A DNA stretch of 64,000 bases, taken from contig ML677364.1 of assembly GCA_007922305.1 (NCBI GenBank), positions 13,931,624 to 13,995,623 of the forward strand. Reading direction: 5' to 3'. Positions 10,017 to 21,711 of this stretch are shown one piece after another. The notes beneath the pieces are model-generated. The model did not search any database, was not told where the DNA came from, and was given only the letters and a program-made list of their open reading frames with translations. The translations under genes and the position numbers were made by a program. The stretch comes from Dermatemys mawii. Taxonomy: Eukaryota > Chordata > Testudines > Dermatemydidae. The first letter of the stretch is position 1. Every line of letters begins with the position of its first letter.

Positions 10017-12555
10017 AAGTTCCTTTCTCACAGTTTAAGATTATTATTTAAAATCACAGTGAATGGTTGCTCTTGACACACAGGGAGAAAACATAATTAA
10101 GTTAACCAGAAAAAAAAAGATGAAAAAGTAACAAACAATAAATCATTAAGTATAATTCGGCCAAAGTGAAACACAAAAGGTGTTCAGCAGAAGACACAGA
10201 CAAAAACTAGGTTTCTAAAACTGTGATCAAAATAAAAACAATTAGCAGCCAACAACAGCAATTTTACTGCCAACAATATGAGCGGCAGAGGCATTAGAAA
10301 TCATAAGCCTTCATGGTTGATTATAAAAAATCCTATATATTCATTAGCACCAAGACTCGGGTACTGACAGGTATTTTTTAAATTGACCTACCCTCTTTCA
10401 TTATACTCTAATGCCCATACATGATAAGCCAGTAAACTAATTAAATAGGTGGAGGTGGAGGGTGGAGCTAAAGCTTTCAAATGAAAAATAGAAAAGAAAA
10501 ATTGTACAATCAGCTAGATTGTTTTGTGTTTAACTTGATTTTGAATATTGTGTGCTGGGGGGAAACCATGCTACCAAATACAGCTTTAACTTATAAATTA
10601 AAATATATGTGATACCTGTTTAAATAATGCAGTTACTAAATTGAAATATGGCAGATAGAAATAGAAATTAGGAAGCATAATTTAAATTGAAATGAAGAGG
10701 TATTAATTAATACTCTTAAACAACTTTGCAGTCTTCCTTCTACCTCTGAGATTCCTATTCTACCCTGGCACAAGACTTGTGAAGTGGGGCACATAGAGAA
10801 GATGTTATGCCACTTTTCCTTTCTATTGATCCTCAGGGCTGCTGAAGGCTGGTTCAACCTTAGGGTGTCCAGGTGTACGGTTTTGGACTGGAACACTGGG
10901 TCCAAAAGGGATCCGGGTGGCTGCATGTAGGAGTGGGAGTCAGTTTCTACAGATTTATTTATATAGGTATCTGGACAGGTGTGCATTTCTGTGGTTGTGC
11001 TCTATAAATCTGTATTTGGGCTGCAGGAGTGGGCCTTTAGTGAACTTACTGCAGCTGTGATAATGTGTGGTCCTAATTCCATACATAAAATTACAATAAG
11101 TTTAGTGAACAAAAAACGTGGAGCTGATTACGGAAAATGGGAAGGGGGAGGGAAAGAATTATGAAAACCTTTGTGAAATTTCATTTTTTTAAAAAATTAT
11201 CCTTTTCGACTATTTTGCTGCCTGCTCTAGCATCCTGCAACAAATAAAACCTGAACATAATACATCTGTCAAAACAATAAATATGCTTGTTTGGGCCTCG
11301 CAGTGAAAATGAGCACACGAATGAGAGTGGGAGAGAGCAAGTGATGGAGGGAAGGGGGATGGAATGAGCAGCGGGGCAAGGCCTCGGGAAGTGGCTGGGT
11401 AGGGACAGGGCATCGGGGAAGGGGAGGGGCACCAGAGTGCAAGGGGCTCCTTTCTGACCTCATCAGACTCTCTTCACTGGTGGGGCCAGGAGTGAGTGGC
11501 ACAGAAAGAGTTATACTAACTTTATATCACCTGAGGTCTCCCCTGTGCAAAGAGAATCTCTAGCTGACTGTTTAAACCAGTTTTCAATCCTATTTGTGCT
11601 GCCAAAGTAGCGCAAAGGAAACAGAGCAGGGCTGACAATCTGGTCCAAAACCTCCTTGCAAAAACTCAAACTAGAGGCTGAATGCTGCACACAGAATTCA
11701 CACAGAATTTCTACTGACTACCTACAAAGGGAGCACTGCGTGCAGAGTGGCTACTACAGCCTCAAAATGTTTCTACTTAAAGGCTATATCAAGCCCTGTT
11801 TCTGTAGCCCCTTATTTTGATAATCTCACCCAAAAAGCCTGCATTGCTTGAGTACTGGGGATGGCTCTGATTATTACATCCACCTGCCTAATACTGCAAA
11901 AGAGAAATGCTTAGAGATTAATACACAGCCATGGAAAAAATGAATAATATTAGTCTCTTATCATACTGGGTCTTTTATGAGGAGATTCCTCAACACAAAC
12001 TTCAAACATTGGTCTCCGACATATGGGATGGGGTCCTTCACCTGTGAAGGGTGGCTGCTACAGTTTGTTTCTTTCAGAAGTGTGAAAGATCAATGAAGTA
12101 TGGAAAATCATATTTTTCCACCAACAATAAGAAATGCCATCACCCTTCATGGGTGAAATAATCAGTGATGCTGTTTGTTCCAGACAATATGGAAGTGTTT
12201 AATTTTTCAGTGTATGCTTTTAGGGAAGGAAAATCAAGTTGGCATGGGCAAGGATTATTAAAATCACCCTCAGAATTCCATTTTATTACATAAACGACAA
12301 ATTCACACTCTTTATTTTCAGCACATCACTGTCTTGTTTCAATTAACAGTGACATTTTGGGCCTGCACTTTAGGATATAGACCCAGAAATGAAATCCTAA
12401 AACACTGTGTTAAAACAAAATTCCTTTATTCATCCTGATATCTTAGGGCCCCATTGATGCAATTGTTTGAGTATGACACAATTGTTGTTATTCTTACAGG
12501 GCAATTAACCTCATTGGGCTCATGTAGAACAATCTCTCTGCTACTGGAGCTTGTG
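10017..12555. other. No gene seen; AT-rich unassigned DNA
   Basis: The longest open frames (116 codons minus at 10636-10986; 61-83 codons around 11180-11500) show no recognisable motif and no splice-bounded pattern, so I do not call them. A GA-rich stretch at 11330-11440 is low complexity. Otherwise nothing is recognised. Confidence 0.5.
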
Positions 12556-12815
12556 ATCATTGCAACAGTTAGCTCAAGTTACTCCACTCAAGCTAGCCCA
12601 GCCTAGCTGGACTGAGGGTAAGAGTGAGAATGTCCACATTGAAACAACACTTGAGCTACGCTTAAAGCAGCAGTGCTTTAAAATGACCAGTGCTAAAAAA
12701 ACCCACCTCAATGAGGGCGTAGCTCCTAGCGCTGGGGCACTGTTTCCACTGGCGCTTCACACCCCTGAGAAAGTTGCAGCGCTGTTAATTGCCAGTGTGG
12801 ACAAGCAATCATGTT
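12556..12815. mobile_element. Possible Harbinger-like MITE fragment
   Basis: Contains AATGTCCACATTGAAACAAC, CAGCGCTGTTAATTGCCAG and TGTGGACAAGC, wording close to the ends of turtle MITEs that finish GCCAGTGTAGACAAGCCC (from memory; the element at 7636 ends GTGCCAGTGTAACCAAGCCC). Ends are not defined. The 87-codon plus frame over it is judged incidental. Confidence 0.35.
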
Positions 12816-15800
12816 TCAATTAGCTCCTGATGAGTTCTAATTAGAGCTGCTGAGTCCCCACTTCATTACTAGCGCCACCTTCAGCAGCACTCAAACTTCA
12901 GCCCAGCTCCGGTGAGTGTAAAACATTAATTAATTTTACCTGGAAATTTGTGTGTGGGGACAGGCGTTGACTTGGGGCAAAACTTGAGTTATACCTTTAA
13001 TTAGCAGTGCTGTTAATACAAATCCTCCTCACTCTGTAGGCCTCCTCACTCTGTTCTGCCATCATTCCTCCCATTTATGTTACGTCTTGAACAAAATTGC
13101 CATCATCCATTTAATCAGATATTTCATTATGCTCAAAAGCTTCAGACACGTTGCCGCTTGTTCTTTACACGCCCTTTTTCTCTGAGCACTGTTTTGCTGA
13201 TATTGATCTTAAAGGCCTAAAAAGTGCAAATGTTTATAAACTTTTTCACTGTTCAACATTAAACAGTAACAGGCAGGTTTGCGATTACTTTTAAACAGAG
13301 ACCTTGATTTTACTTGGTTGTTTTGCAAACACCCCAAAGTATTCATTCAAATTCAGAGTTTACTGATTAAACACAAGAAAGAGCAAGACATTAAGACAAG
13401 CATTTATATTAAAACTGTGGTTGAGTGGTTATGCAAAACAAGCTTCCTCGGACCTTATCAAAGGCTTTCTCCTTTTTGAGTCAAAATATGTCTCAGAACA
13501 AACTTTCTTTGATAATGAGGAAAAGATTAATTTTACTCTCAGTCCTGATTTAAAGGGCATTAGTTTATCTTGATAGATAAAATAGATCAAGATAGAAAAG
13601 ATGTGTGAAATATGGCATTTGTTAACGTTTTTGGAGCACTGAACCTCTGATTAGTTATGAATGGATACATTGGCTGGTAAGTCAGCCATAACACCTGTTT
13701 ATTGGAACATGGTTAGTTACTATATGGTCAGGTCTGTCCACCTGCTGAATCCTTTCTCCTTAAAAAAAGGCAGATTTGGATGAATGTTGTATAGTGGACG
13801 TCAGGGTTCCATAAAAAGCCAAGAGACTGAGGGAAAAGAGGAGGAAGGAAACACTAGGACAGAAAATAACACAATAAGAAAAGGGAAGACAATACAGGAT
13901 TTTATATGCCTCACTGATGGACTGAATACTGGATGTCAATGATAATGTGATGACTTTCAGCACTCATAGGTGAAAACAAAGTTCCTTAACAAGAGCAAGG
14001 CTAGCTGGCCTTCCTTTCAGAAAGAAAATCTTTTAGATGAATCAAGATGAGTTTCATTGCTGGCAGGTTGGGGAATGATTTTCTTCCCCAAAGTCTCTAT
14101 TGAAGAACCCCCAAAAGAAGTCAAACTGGGTGGCATATTTTATCTTCATTATTTTGTCCACCAATTAAATCTTCTTCTGAAAGACCAAACTTGGCATAGA
14201 TAAAACTTTGTTCCCACATTTTTTTGTTTACCAAGTATGATCTCACCTTAGTCCTTAACTTATACTGTAGGGCATTTTGTTTGGACTAATACAATTTCTC
14301 TGTCTGGTTTTATTGCACCTATTACAACAGTCATCTTCATAAACAACTTGTTACTATAACCACGAAAAATAGGCCATTTTATGAACTTCCACATACTTTT
14401 TACTATGAAATGTAGAGTAATTTTGTAAGTCCAATAATCATAACAACACGGATAAGGTCATTCTAAATTGAATCAATCCTACAGCCTAAATAGTTCAATG
14501 TGATCTTTCATCCACACAGTAGATATAACTTTTTGCTAATAAGACTTCAATGCTTCTTGGTTTTGGCTATGCTATATTTAGCCCATTTGTCTTTTTGTAA
14601 GTGCTCTATATTTGGCAAAGCAGCATGTTGTCCCTTGGCTTTTAAAATACATTTATCATCATAGATGGGCCCAAACTAGAACACCAAATCCTATTACTCC
14701 TGAAATTTAAGGAAGTTCAGATTCAATTCTAAATGTCAAAGGTCAGGCCTATTTTTTGCTTAGCAACCTTCCAAGGTGTATAGCTGGGATTAATAGAGGT
14801 GGAAATGGTTCCAGAGATGATGACTTGATAAGTCCTGGTGTGTGGAGCTGGTCACTGACATCCTGATTGTAGGTGGCACGGAAGTCTTTGTGTTGTGTGT
14901 CTGGCAGATTAGCTGGCATCCACTGTTTACTCCCCACTTCTTCTCCCCTAAAAAAGCCCAACCCTCTCTCTTAGCATCTCTGTTTTGGCAATTTGAGTGG
15001 AGCAGTGGTAGGTTTTTCAAGGATGCACACCTGAAGCAACAAGGAAGTTCCCCTGATTTAACCTGACATCCAGAGGAAACAGCTGTCAGGCTGATATATA
15101 ATAGAGAAGCCATCTCAGTAGCAGTTTAAAATAATAATAAAAGAAGGAAGTATACACTATTTCCCTCCACTAGGGAATGGTGGCCTTGTGTCTGGCACTC
15201 CATATGTAGCAGAGAAGAGGATCCCCAATGTATCTGATTGTCTTGGCTAGGAAGGTGAATTTGGGCCCTTTAAATTCAGCTTTCTTCCTTGTTTTGTATC
15301 ACTAGTAGGAGCGATCGGTAGGAAATACCTATTTCAGACTGACCTATAACCAGCTATTTGGTTAGCATTCTGTTTGTAGTGTGCTGATTTCTATATACTT
15401 ACAGCAATCAGTTTTCCATTTCTGATGTCACTTAAATTATATGCACAAGCACATATTTTGCATATAACTTATTGTCTTCAGAGCTATTCTCTGTAGGCGC
15501 TCTGGGCTTCCTGGTACAGCACCCACAGTATCTCTAGAGATTTTTTTTTAAAAAAAGGATGTGGTGCCAGTGAAGCAAAGGAAAGGAGCTTTACAGATAG
15601 CTGGAGAAATGTAAACAAAGGCTCAACTTCTTGCAAAGGAGCAGAGGTAATTCTGAGCAAAGACTGAGTCCAGAACTAGCTGAGTTAGAGTGTGAGTGGA
15701 GTTAAATGAAGAGGGGAAGAGATCACAAAACCGCCCTCAGATCCAATATTTGTAATTTCATATGCATAATCTATGAAATGTCTTCATCCAATAGATTGCT

Positions 15801-16673
15801 AAAAATTCAACTGGCTCGATTATGGGAAAATCTAACACACACGCTTCAAAACAATACAGAACACCACCTATTCAAAATTATAACACTAGCTAGGAGAAAA
15901 TGTACTGCCTTAATGTGGCTCATAGGAAAAAGTCTTATAATTAAGATGTGGCTAAACAAGATAAAACAAACAGCAAACCTAGAACAAATAACAACTTAAA
16001 TTTGAACAAGTGCAGTTTGAGGAACGTGGGCATTAGCAATCCTATTATTCACAAAATATAAAAAGAAAAATCTAAAACTAAAAACCAGCCAGATCCAAAC
16101 GAAAATGGCAACACAAAGATAATATGGCTTTTCAGGGGAATGTGACACTGTCACATCAAAACATATTAAATATTTAATAATGCCTCACCATGCTCTGCAA
16201 ATAACTTAACTACCTATGACTTGTGTAATAATATCAATCAATATATGTTGATATCCTTTTCCTATTTATTCTTTAAATTATATAGCTGTATCAGTTATTC
16301 TCTATGCCTTCTACCCCTTTGGATCACAAATAAATGCATGTGATACATACACCGTACATACAAATGAAATATGTATGACCTTTTATTTTATTTTATTTTA
16401 GAATAAATGTCATTATAGTGTGATCTGCTGGATATTGACACAGAATGAGTCCATAGGACAATATGCAAGATTGCCTTGGTCCCTAACTCTTCCTGCAGTA
16501 CAGAAATGAAGTGGGAGGTTTTAAGTATTCTCTCCCCTTCTCCCTTGGCAACACTAGCTTATTTTACTACAATTTCAGTTTTTGATGGGCACACTGAGAC
16601 ATGGAATGAAATTTTAACCACATTACATTGTATGCAAAAGCCTCTCTTTGTGTAGTCATAAAGATTGTCTCTT
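12816..16673. other. No gene seen; AT-rich unassigned DNA
   Basis: Nothing coding is supported. Frames of 66-107 codons (such as 14790-15113 minus and 15706-15999 plus) lack motifs. A TTTTATTTTATTTTATTTTA pentamer run lies at about 16381-16400. Confidence 0.5.
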
Positions 16674-16730
16674 TCACCAAGAGAAGTTGGTCCAGTAAAA
16701 GGTATTACCTCACCCACCTTGTCTCTCCAA
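16674..16730 (+). repeat. Turtle-type SINE tail fragment
   Basis: AGAAGTTGGTCCAGTAAAAG followed by GTATTACCTCACCCACCTTG matches, from memory, the widespread turtle SINE segment that reads GAAGTTGGTCCAATAAAAG. The region at 52950-53060 carries the complementary-orientation counterpart (TTGGACCAACTTCTG). Confidence 0.62.
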
Positions 16731-18585
16731 ATTAACACATGTGAAAATGCTGAGTTGGCCAAAAATTATAATCAATCTGAGTTTAAAATAATCTGCAAAG
16801 CACAGAGCAAGGAAGAGAGATATAAGAATGGCTTGATGGGAATACAGAAAACCATAGAATCAGAAGGAACAGCACACCATTGGGTAGCAGTGAAGAGCAT
16901 GGTCTGCTTTTTGGAGGTGGTGATCATTTCAGTGTTTTATGTGGGCACAGTGACTAGCAAAATGGAGGCCCAATACTTGATTGAAGTCTTCAGATGCCAT
17001 TTCACTAAAAAAATCTTTTCCCTCATTTCTCATGTCGTATTACTCAATATTACTATGAGAAACTGTATGTAGCCTGCGAATATTAAACACGGAGAAAAGA
17101 AAAGGGCAAACATTGGTATAAATAGTTTGTTACAATATGAAACTATATGTGCCCAATTTGCAAGTCCATATTATTTCTGGATGTAAATTATCAGGTTTGT
17201 GATTTGGCTGGGTGTCTAGAGTAGATATCTATTTTGCACATAGATGTTGTAAGACTTGCACTGTTTTTGTGTATTTTAAAATGGTTTCCATTGGAGGGAA
17301 ATATTTTGCATCCTGTTTTTTCCTGCATTCTGTTGCCTAAGCTCTTTGGAATCTGCAGCATCTGCTAAGTATTTTTTCAGCACTTTGGAGCAAGGCTCTC
17401 TATAGGGCATACATACAAAAATATAATATGAAATACATTTCTTTTCACATAATGCTTATATAATTCACTCTTTTGTCTATGCTAGATGTCCACAAAGAAA
17501 TGGCTTGGAAGCTTTAGACTGGGCAGCTCAAATGAGAGTCATGGTAGATTTAAAAAAGTATAAGTATAACCAATATGGGTACAGCTATGGGTGAAATACT
17601 CACTATACAGATAGATTTTCTGTGCATAATATTATTTAAGGACTTATATCTCAGGATGTTTCACGGGTAGAAAAAAGTGCTGTGCATACTATTGGATAGG
17701 ACGATCATGAAATCCTGGTCCCACTGAAGTCAGTGGTAAAACTCCCATTGTTTTTAATGGGGTAGGATTTCACTCCCAGTTTGCGTGTGTGCATGCACAC
17801 ACACACAAACGCACTCACACACTTCAAAAATTAAACTTAAAAATCTGGGCGAGAGTAGTGATGCGCACTGCAGTTAAACTAGTTTGCAGGAAAATATGGC
17901 ATCCTTTCCAGGAAAGTCTATCTCCTCATCAAGCCATATTTATCAAAGTATAGGATAACAAATGACTTCCTCTCTAGGAGATACTATTAATAGTAATAAA
18001 ACAGTGAAATTCACAATAGTAATTGATTATATTATGCATTAGTGAATCTAAACAGGCAAAATGCTTTCACACATTATTTAAAACCTTTGAAAATGTGTTT
18101 GTGAAATACAGCCAGAAAGCATGATTAATTGAGCAATTAAAAATGTACATATTGAGCATTTTTCTTCATTCTTTGTGTTATGTGAATGTACATTTTCCTT
18201 TGAAATACTATGTTGTGGGGAAATTAGTTTCTTGGCCACATTCCCATAAGGAATACAAAGACATTTGTAAAAACATTGTCTATTAACTTATAAATATATA
18301 TATACTTAGTTTAGTGTTTCTGCATACAGCAAGACAACAGACACAAATTCAGATCTGTATCCAGATTTCAAATGCTGCAAAGTTTAATGGTGTTCAGGTC
18401 CAATGTTTTGGTTCAGTCTACTATAAAAGGTAAAATTATTTCTGGTTTGGATTTTCAATAACTCCGGAGATCAGGAATGGTTTTGTTCAGACCAACATTA
18501 CAGCCACCTATGAATGGCCCTTGTCTACTCTTACTATTTTTAGATAGAAAGCATCAAATATGATTGTAACTTTATGGACAAGTAA
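16731..18585. other. No gene seen; AT-rich DNA with small repeats
   Basis: Includes a MITE-like hairpin at 17708-17777, a CA-rich microsatellite at about 17790-17823, and a short TATATA run near 18293. The 135-codon frame at 16665-17072 begins inside the SINE tail and has no motif, so it is not called. Confidence 0.5.
17708..17777. repeat. Hairpin MITE (TGAAATCCTGGYCCCACTGAAGT family), copy 1
   Basis: The left arm TGAAATCCTGGTCCCACTGA pairs with the right arm GGGGTAGGATTTCAC in an interrupted inverted repeat of about 70 bp. Better-preserved or similar copies are at 36339-36404 and 44330-44398. Confidence 0.6.
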
Positions 18586-19884
18586 TTGAATGTGAGTGAG
18601 GCGAAACAGCAAAAATTAAGATGTTTGTACACTAATGTGAGGAGCCTAGGTAACAAAATGGAGGAACTAGAGCTACTGGTGCAGGAAGTGAAATCAGATA
18701 TTACAGAGATAATAGAAACATGGTGGAATAGTGGTCATGACTGGAGTGCAGGTATTGAAGAGTATGTCCTGTTTAGGAAAGAGAGAAAAAAAGGTAAATG
18801 TGGTGGAATAGCATTGTATATCAATGATGAGGTAGACTGTAAAGAAATAAGAAGTGATGGAATGGATAAGACAGACTCTGTCCAGGGAAAAATCACATTG
18901 GGGAAGAAAGTTCCTAGAGCCTCCCCTGGGATAGTGCTTGAGGTGTGCTATAGATCACCTGGATCTGATTTGGATATGGACAGAGACCTCTTTAATGTTT
19001 TTAATGAAGTAAATACTAATGGGAATTGCGTGATCCTGGGATACTTTAACTTCCCAGATATAGACTGGAGGACAAGTGCTAGTAATAATAATAGGGCTCT
19101 GATTTTCCTAGATGCAATAGCTGATGGATTCATTCGCCAAGTAGTTGCTGAACCAACAACAGGGGATGCCATGTCAGATTTGGTTTTGGTGAGTAGTGAG
19201 GACCTCATAGAAGAAATCGTTGTAGGGGAAAACCTTGGCTCAAGAGATCATGAGCTAATTCAGTTCAAACTGAATGGAAGGATAAAAAAAATAGATCTGT
19301 GATTAAGGCTTTTGATTTCAAAAGGGCTAACTTTAAAAAATCATGTTAGGGAAATTAGTTAGGGAAGTGAATTGGACTGAAGAACTTATGGATCTAAAGG
19401 TGGAAGAGGACTGGAATTACTTTAAGTCAATATTGCAGAAACTATCAGACGCCTGTGTCCCAAGAAAGGGGGAAAAAATCATAAGCAGGAGTTGTAGACC
19501 AAAGTAGATGAGCAAGCATCTCAGTGAGGTGATTAAGAAAGAGCAAAAAGCTACAAAGAGTGGAAGATGGGAGGGATCAGCAAGGAAAGCTATTTTATTG
19601 AGGTCAGAACATGTAGGGATAAAGTGAGAAAGGCTAAAAGCCATGTAGATTTGGACCTTGCAAAGGGAATTAAAACCAATAATAAAAGGTTCTATAGCCA
19701 TATAAATAAGAAGAAAACAAAGAAAGAAGAAGTGGGACTGCTAAACACTGAGGATGGAATGGAAGTTAAGGATAATCTAGGCATGGCCCAATATCTAAAC
19801 AAATACTTTGCCTCAGTCTTTTATGAGACTAATGAAGAACTTAGGGATAATGGCAGGATGACAAATGGGAATGACATAAGGGTA
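18586..19884 (+). pseudogene. CR1 LINE ORF2 remnant: endonuclease domain and start of RT linker
   Basis: The first open frame (18586-19302, 238 codons) is the APE-type endonuclease of a CR1 LINE: CLYTNVRSLGNK (catalytic Asn17), EIIETWWN (Glu44), CGGIALYI, then GYFNFPDIDW and GSRDHELIQF (Asp221-His222). In the family the second-last motif is GDFN; here the catalytic Asp is Tyr153, so nicking activity would be lost even if expressed. After a stop at 19300-19302 and frame changes, homology continues as EEDWNYFKSILQKLSD, a TAG in place of Trp at 19505-19507, then VRKAKSHVDLDLAKGI and QYLNKYFASVFYE (to about 19856). It stops before any RT catalytic motif. This copy is 3' truncated, opposite to the usual 5' truncation of CR1. 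It ends at a pentamer repeat. Confidence 0.88.
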
Positions 19885-19967
19885 ACATGTTATGTTATGT
19901 TATGTTATGTTATGTAACCCTTATATTACCCTTATGTTATGTTATGTTACCCTTACCCTTATGTTAC
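19879..19967. repeat. ATGTT pentamer repeat with inverted GGGTAAC/GTTACCC blocks
   Basis: GGGTAAC at 19880 is followed by six ATGTT-type units and then ATGTAACCC, so both edges mirror each other. TTATATTACCC, three more ATGTT units and TTACCCTTACCC follow. The whole 89 bp is built from one word, ACATAAGGGTAAC, on both strands. It marks the truncation point of the CR1 remnant. Confidence 0.85.
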
Positions 19968-20037
19968 AGAGCAAGAGATATGGATTGGTTTTTGAAATAT
20001 GCTTCCTACATTGAAGTATGCTTCCCACAGTCCCTCA

Positions 20038-20166
20038 TTGAACCAGGATGGCAAGCCGGGGCCAGTGGGAGCCGCGATCGGCGAACCGCCAGGTAAATAA
20101 AGCAGCAGGGCCCACTAAGGGTGCTTACCCTGCGGTCCCGCATGCCAACGTTGCCAGTCCCTGGCC
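20038..20166 (+). mobile_element. hAT MITE right-end fragment
   Basis: GGGCCAGTGGGAGCCGCGAT, AACCGCCAGGTAAATAAAGC and the terminus GCCAACGTTGCCAGTCCCTG match the right half of a GC-rich palindromic hAT family (left end CAGGGATCGGCAACC, from memory). A related copy lies at 46550-47694. The left half is missing. Confidence 0.7.
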
Positions 20167-21711
20167 TAGAGTTCAAAGGGCATAGTTTTCATGTTTGTAT
20201 TAGCCCGCAGTAGTCCAATCCATGGATTTTTCTTCTTTATTGCATGAATGATCTGCACAGGGGTTGATAACAAAGGAGCATTTAGTTCATGAAAGTGCGG
20301 GTGGCCAAAATACAAGCAGCATAGTAATTCTGGTTTTAGCCATTTGGGAGTGATGTCATGCCATTTCCAAATTTGTTCCATCATTTGGTAGGGATGTATG
20401 TGGCAAAGGAAATAACCATATTTACTTTCATCTGCATTCATTTCAAATAACTGATAAATAATTGATGAAACTATTGCTGTGGAAACTCTATTTCCTACTA
20501 TTTAAATATGTGAAACAGTAAGAAACCAAATTACTATGCATGATTTATAGGATTTTTTTATGAAAATGTTTTACAATGCTCTAAAAGGTATCCCTTAGGT
20601 AATCCCGTGCATTATATTTTTTCTTCTTGTACCAATGCCTGATTTACATAAGCAGACAGCTGACAATAAAAAAAAAGGATGAAACAAAGCTATGTCTCAC
20701 ATCCTTACTGTTTATACAAATTACAAAAGATACTAAAATAAAATATATTTAATTGTAAGTAATGGTTTAAACAATAAGTATGGAAAAGGCAAGAACATTT
20801 AGTTTTCTATTTTTTTTTACATTATTATTATTTGTCCATTGGAGCAGGGTTTCTGCCAGATGAAACTGTAAGCTGGTGATTTTAATTAAGATCTCCCAGC
20901 TGCTGCTTAAGTTTTTGCATAAATTATGGATTAACATGAGAAATGCTAAAAAATGAGCAAGTCTCTTGTGGGCTACTTAAGACTTCGAAGGTATGCAAAC
21001 AAAATTGCTAATTCCTTTTTTGTTTTTCCAGCCAGAGGTTCCTTAGTACCTTTAACTGCTTGATATTCAGGCAATTTATACACCACGGTTGCTTCAAATA
21101 TATATTCTACCTGAGAGAGAGGACATTCATTTATGGATAGGGATCTCTCTTTTTTAATGCTTTTCTTTTATTCTATGTACAGCAGCACCACTTGCTGTCC
21201 ACACCAATAAATAGCTTTGGAAAGTGACAGAATCAGGTCTCTTTTGGTCTTTGGTAGTTCACAGGCAAACAGGATATATACAGTGGACAAGTAAGAACTG
21301 AGGACATATTTAGTCCCTTTATTCTGGTCCTTTTCCCCTGGTGCTTCAGTTATAACTAAATCATATTTTAATCTAAAACTTTTTGTTGATATTGTCATTG
21401 GTTGTTGTTGTTCGATAGAGTTCCTATAGTTTCAAGCAGATTTCACTAAAAATCTGGAAACCTGCTACATTTCATAAGATCATTTTGATGAGTAGAAGGG
21501 AGGATTAAATAAAGAGTAAACCAGAACAACATTAAGTCTCTCTTCAGAGCAATAAACTAGAACAAGTTCCCCAACCTTGCATATTACATGCCCTTGGCTC
21601 GTTGTGTTTACACTAGAGGATTAAATCACATTCAGAACAACAAAGCAATGATTAGTTCGTGGGAGGAGGAGAGAGATGTTGGATCTTTTTGTTTATTTTC
21701 AATTCGTATAG
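20167..21711. other. No gene seen; AT-rich unassigned DNA
   Basis: No recognised repeat and no convincing coding frame. It could hold conserved noncoding sequence, which cannot be judged from one genome. Confidence 0.45.

Noticed and set aside
10636..10986. 116-codon minus frame
   Set aside because: No motif, no supporting context; such lengths are expected by chance in 64 kb.
16665..17072. 135-codon plus frame
   Set aside because: Starts inside a SINE tail, no recognisable domain, AT-rich composition; judged a chance frame.
19921..19965. Interstitial telomere repeat
   Set aside because: The words are TTACCC and CCCTTA, not TTAGGG/CCCTAA, and they belong to the local pentamer palindrome.
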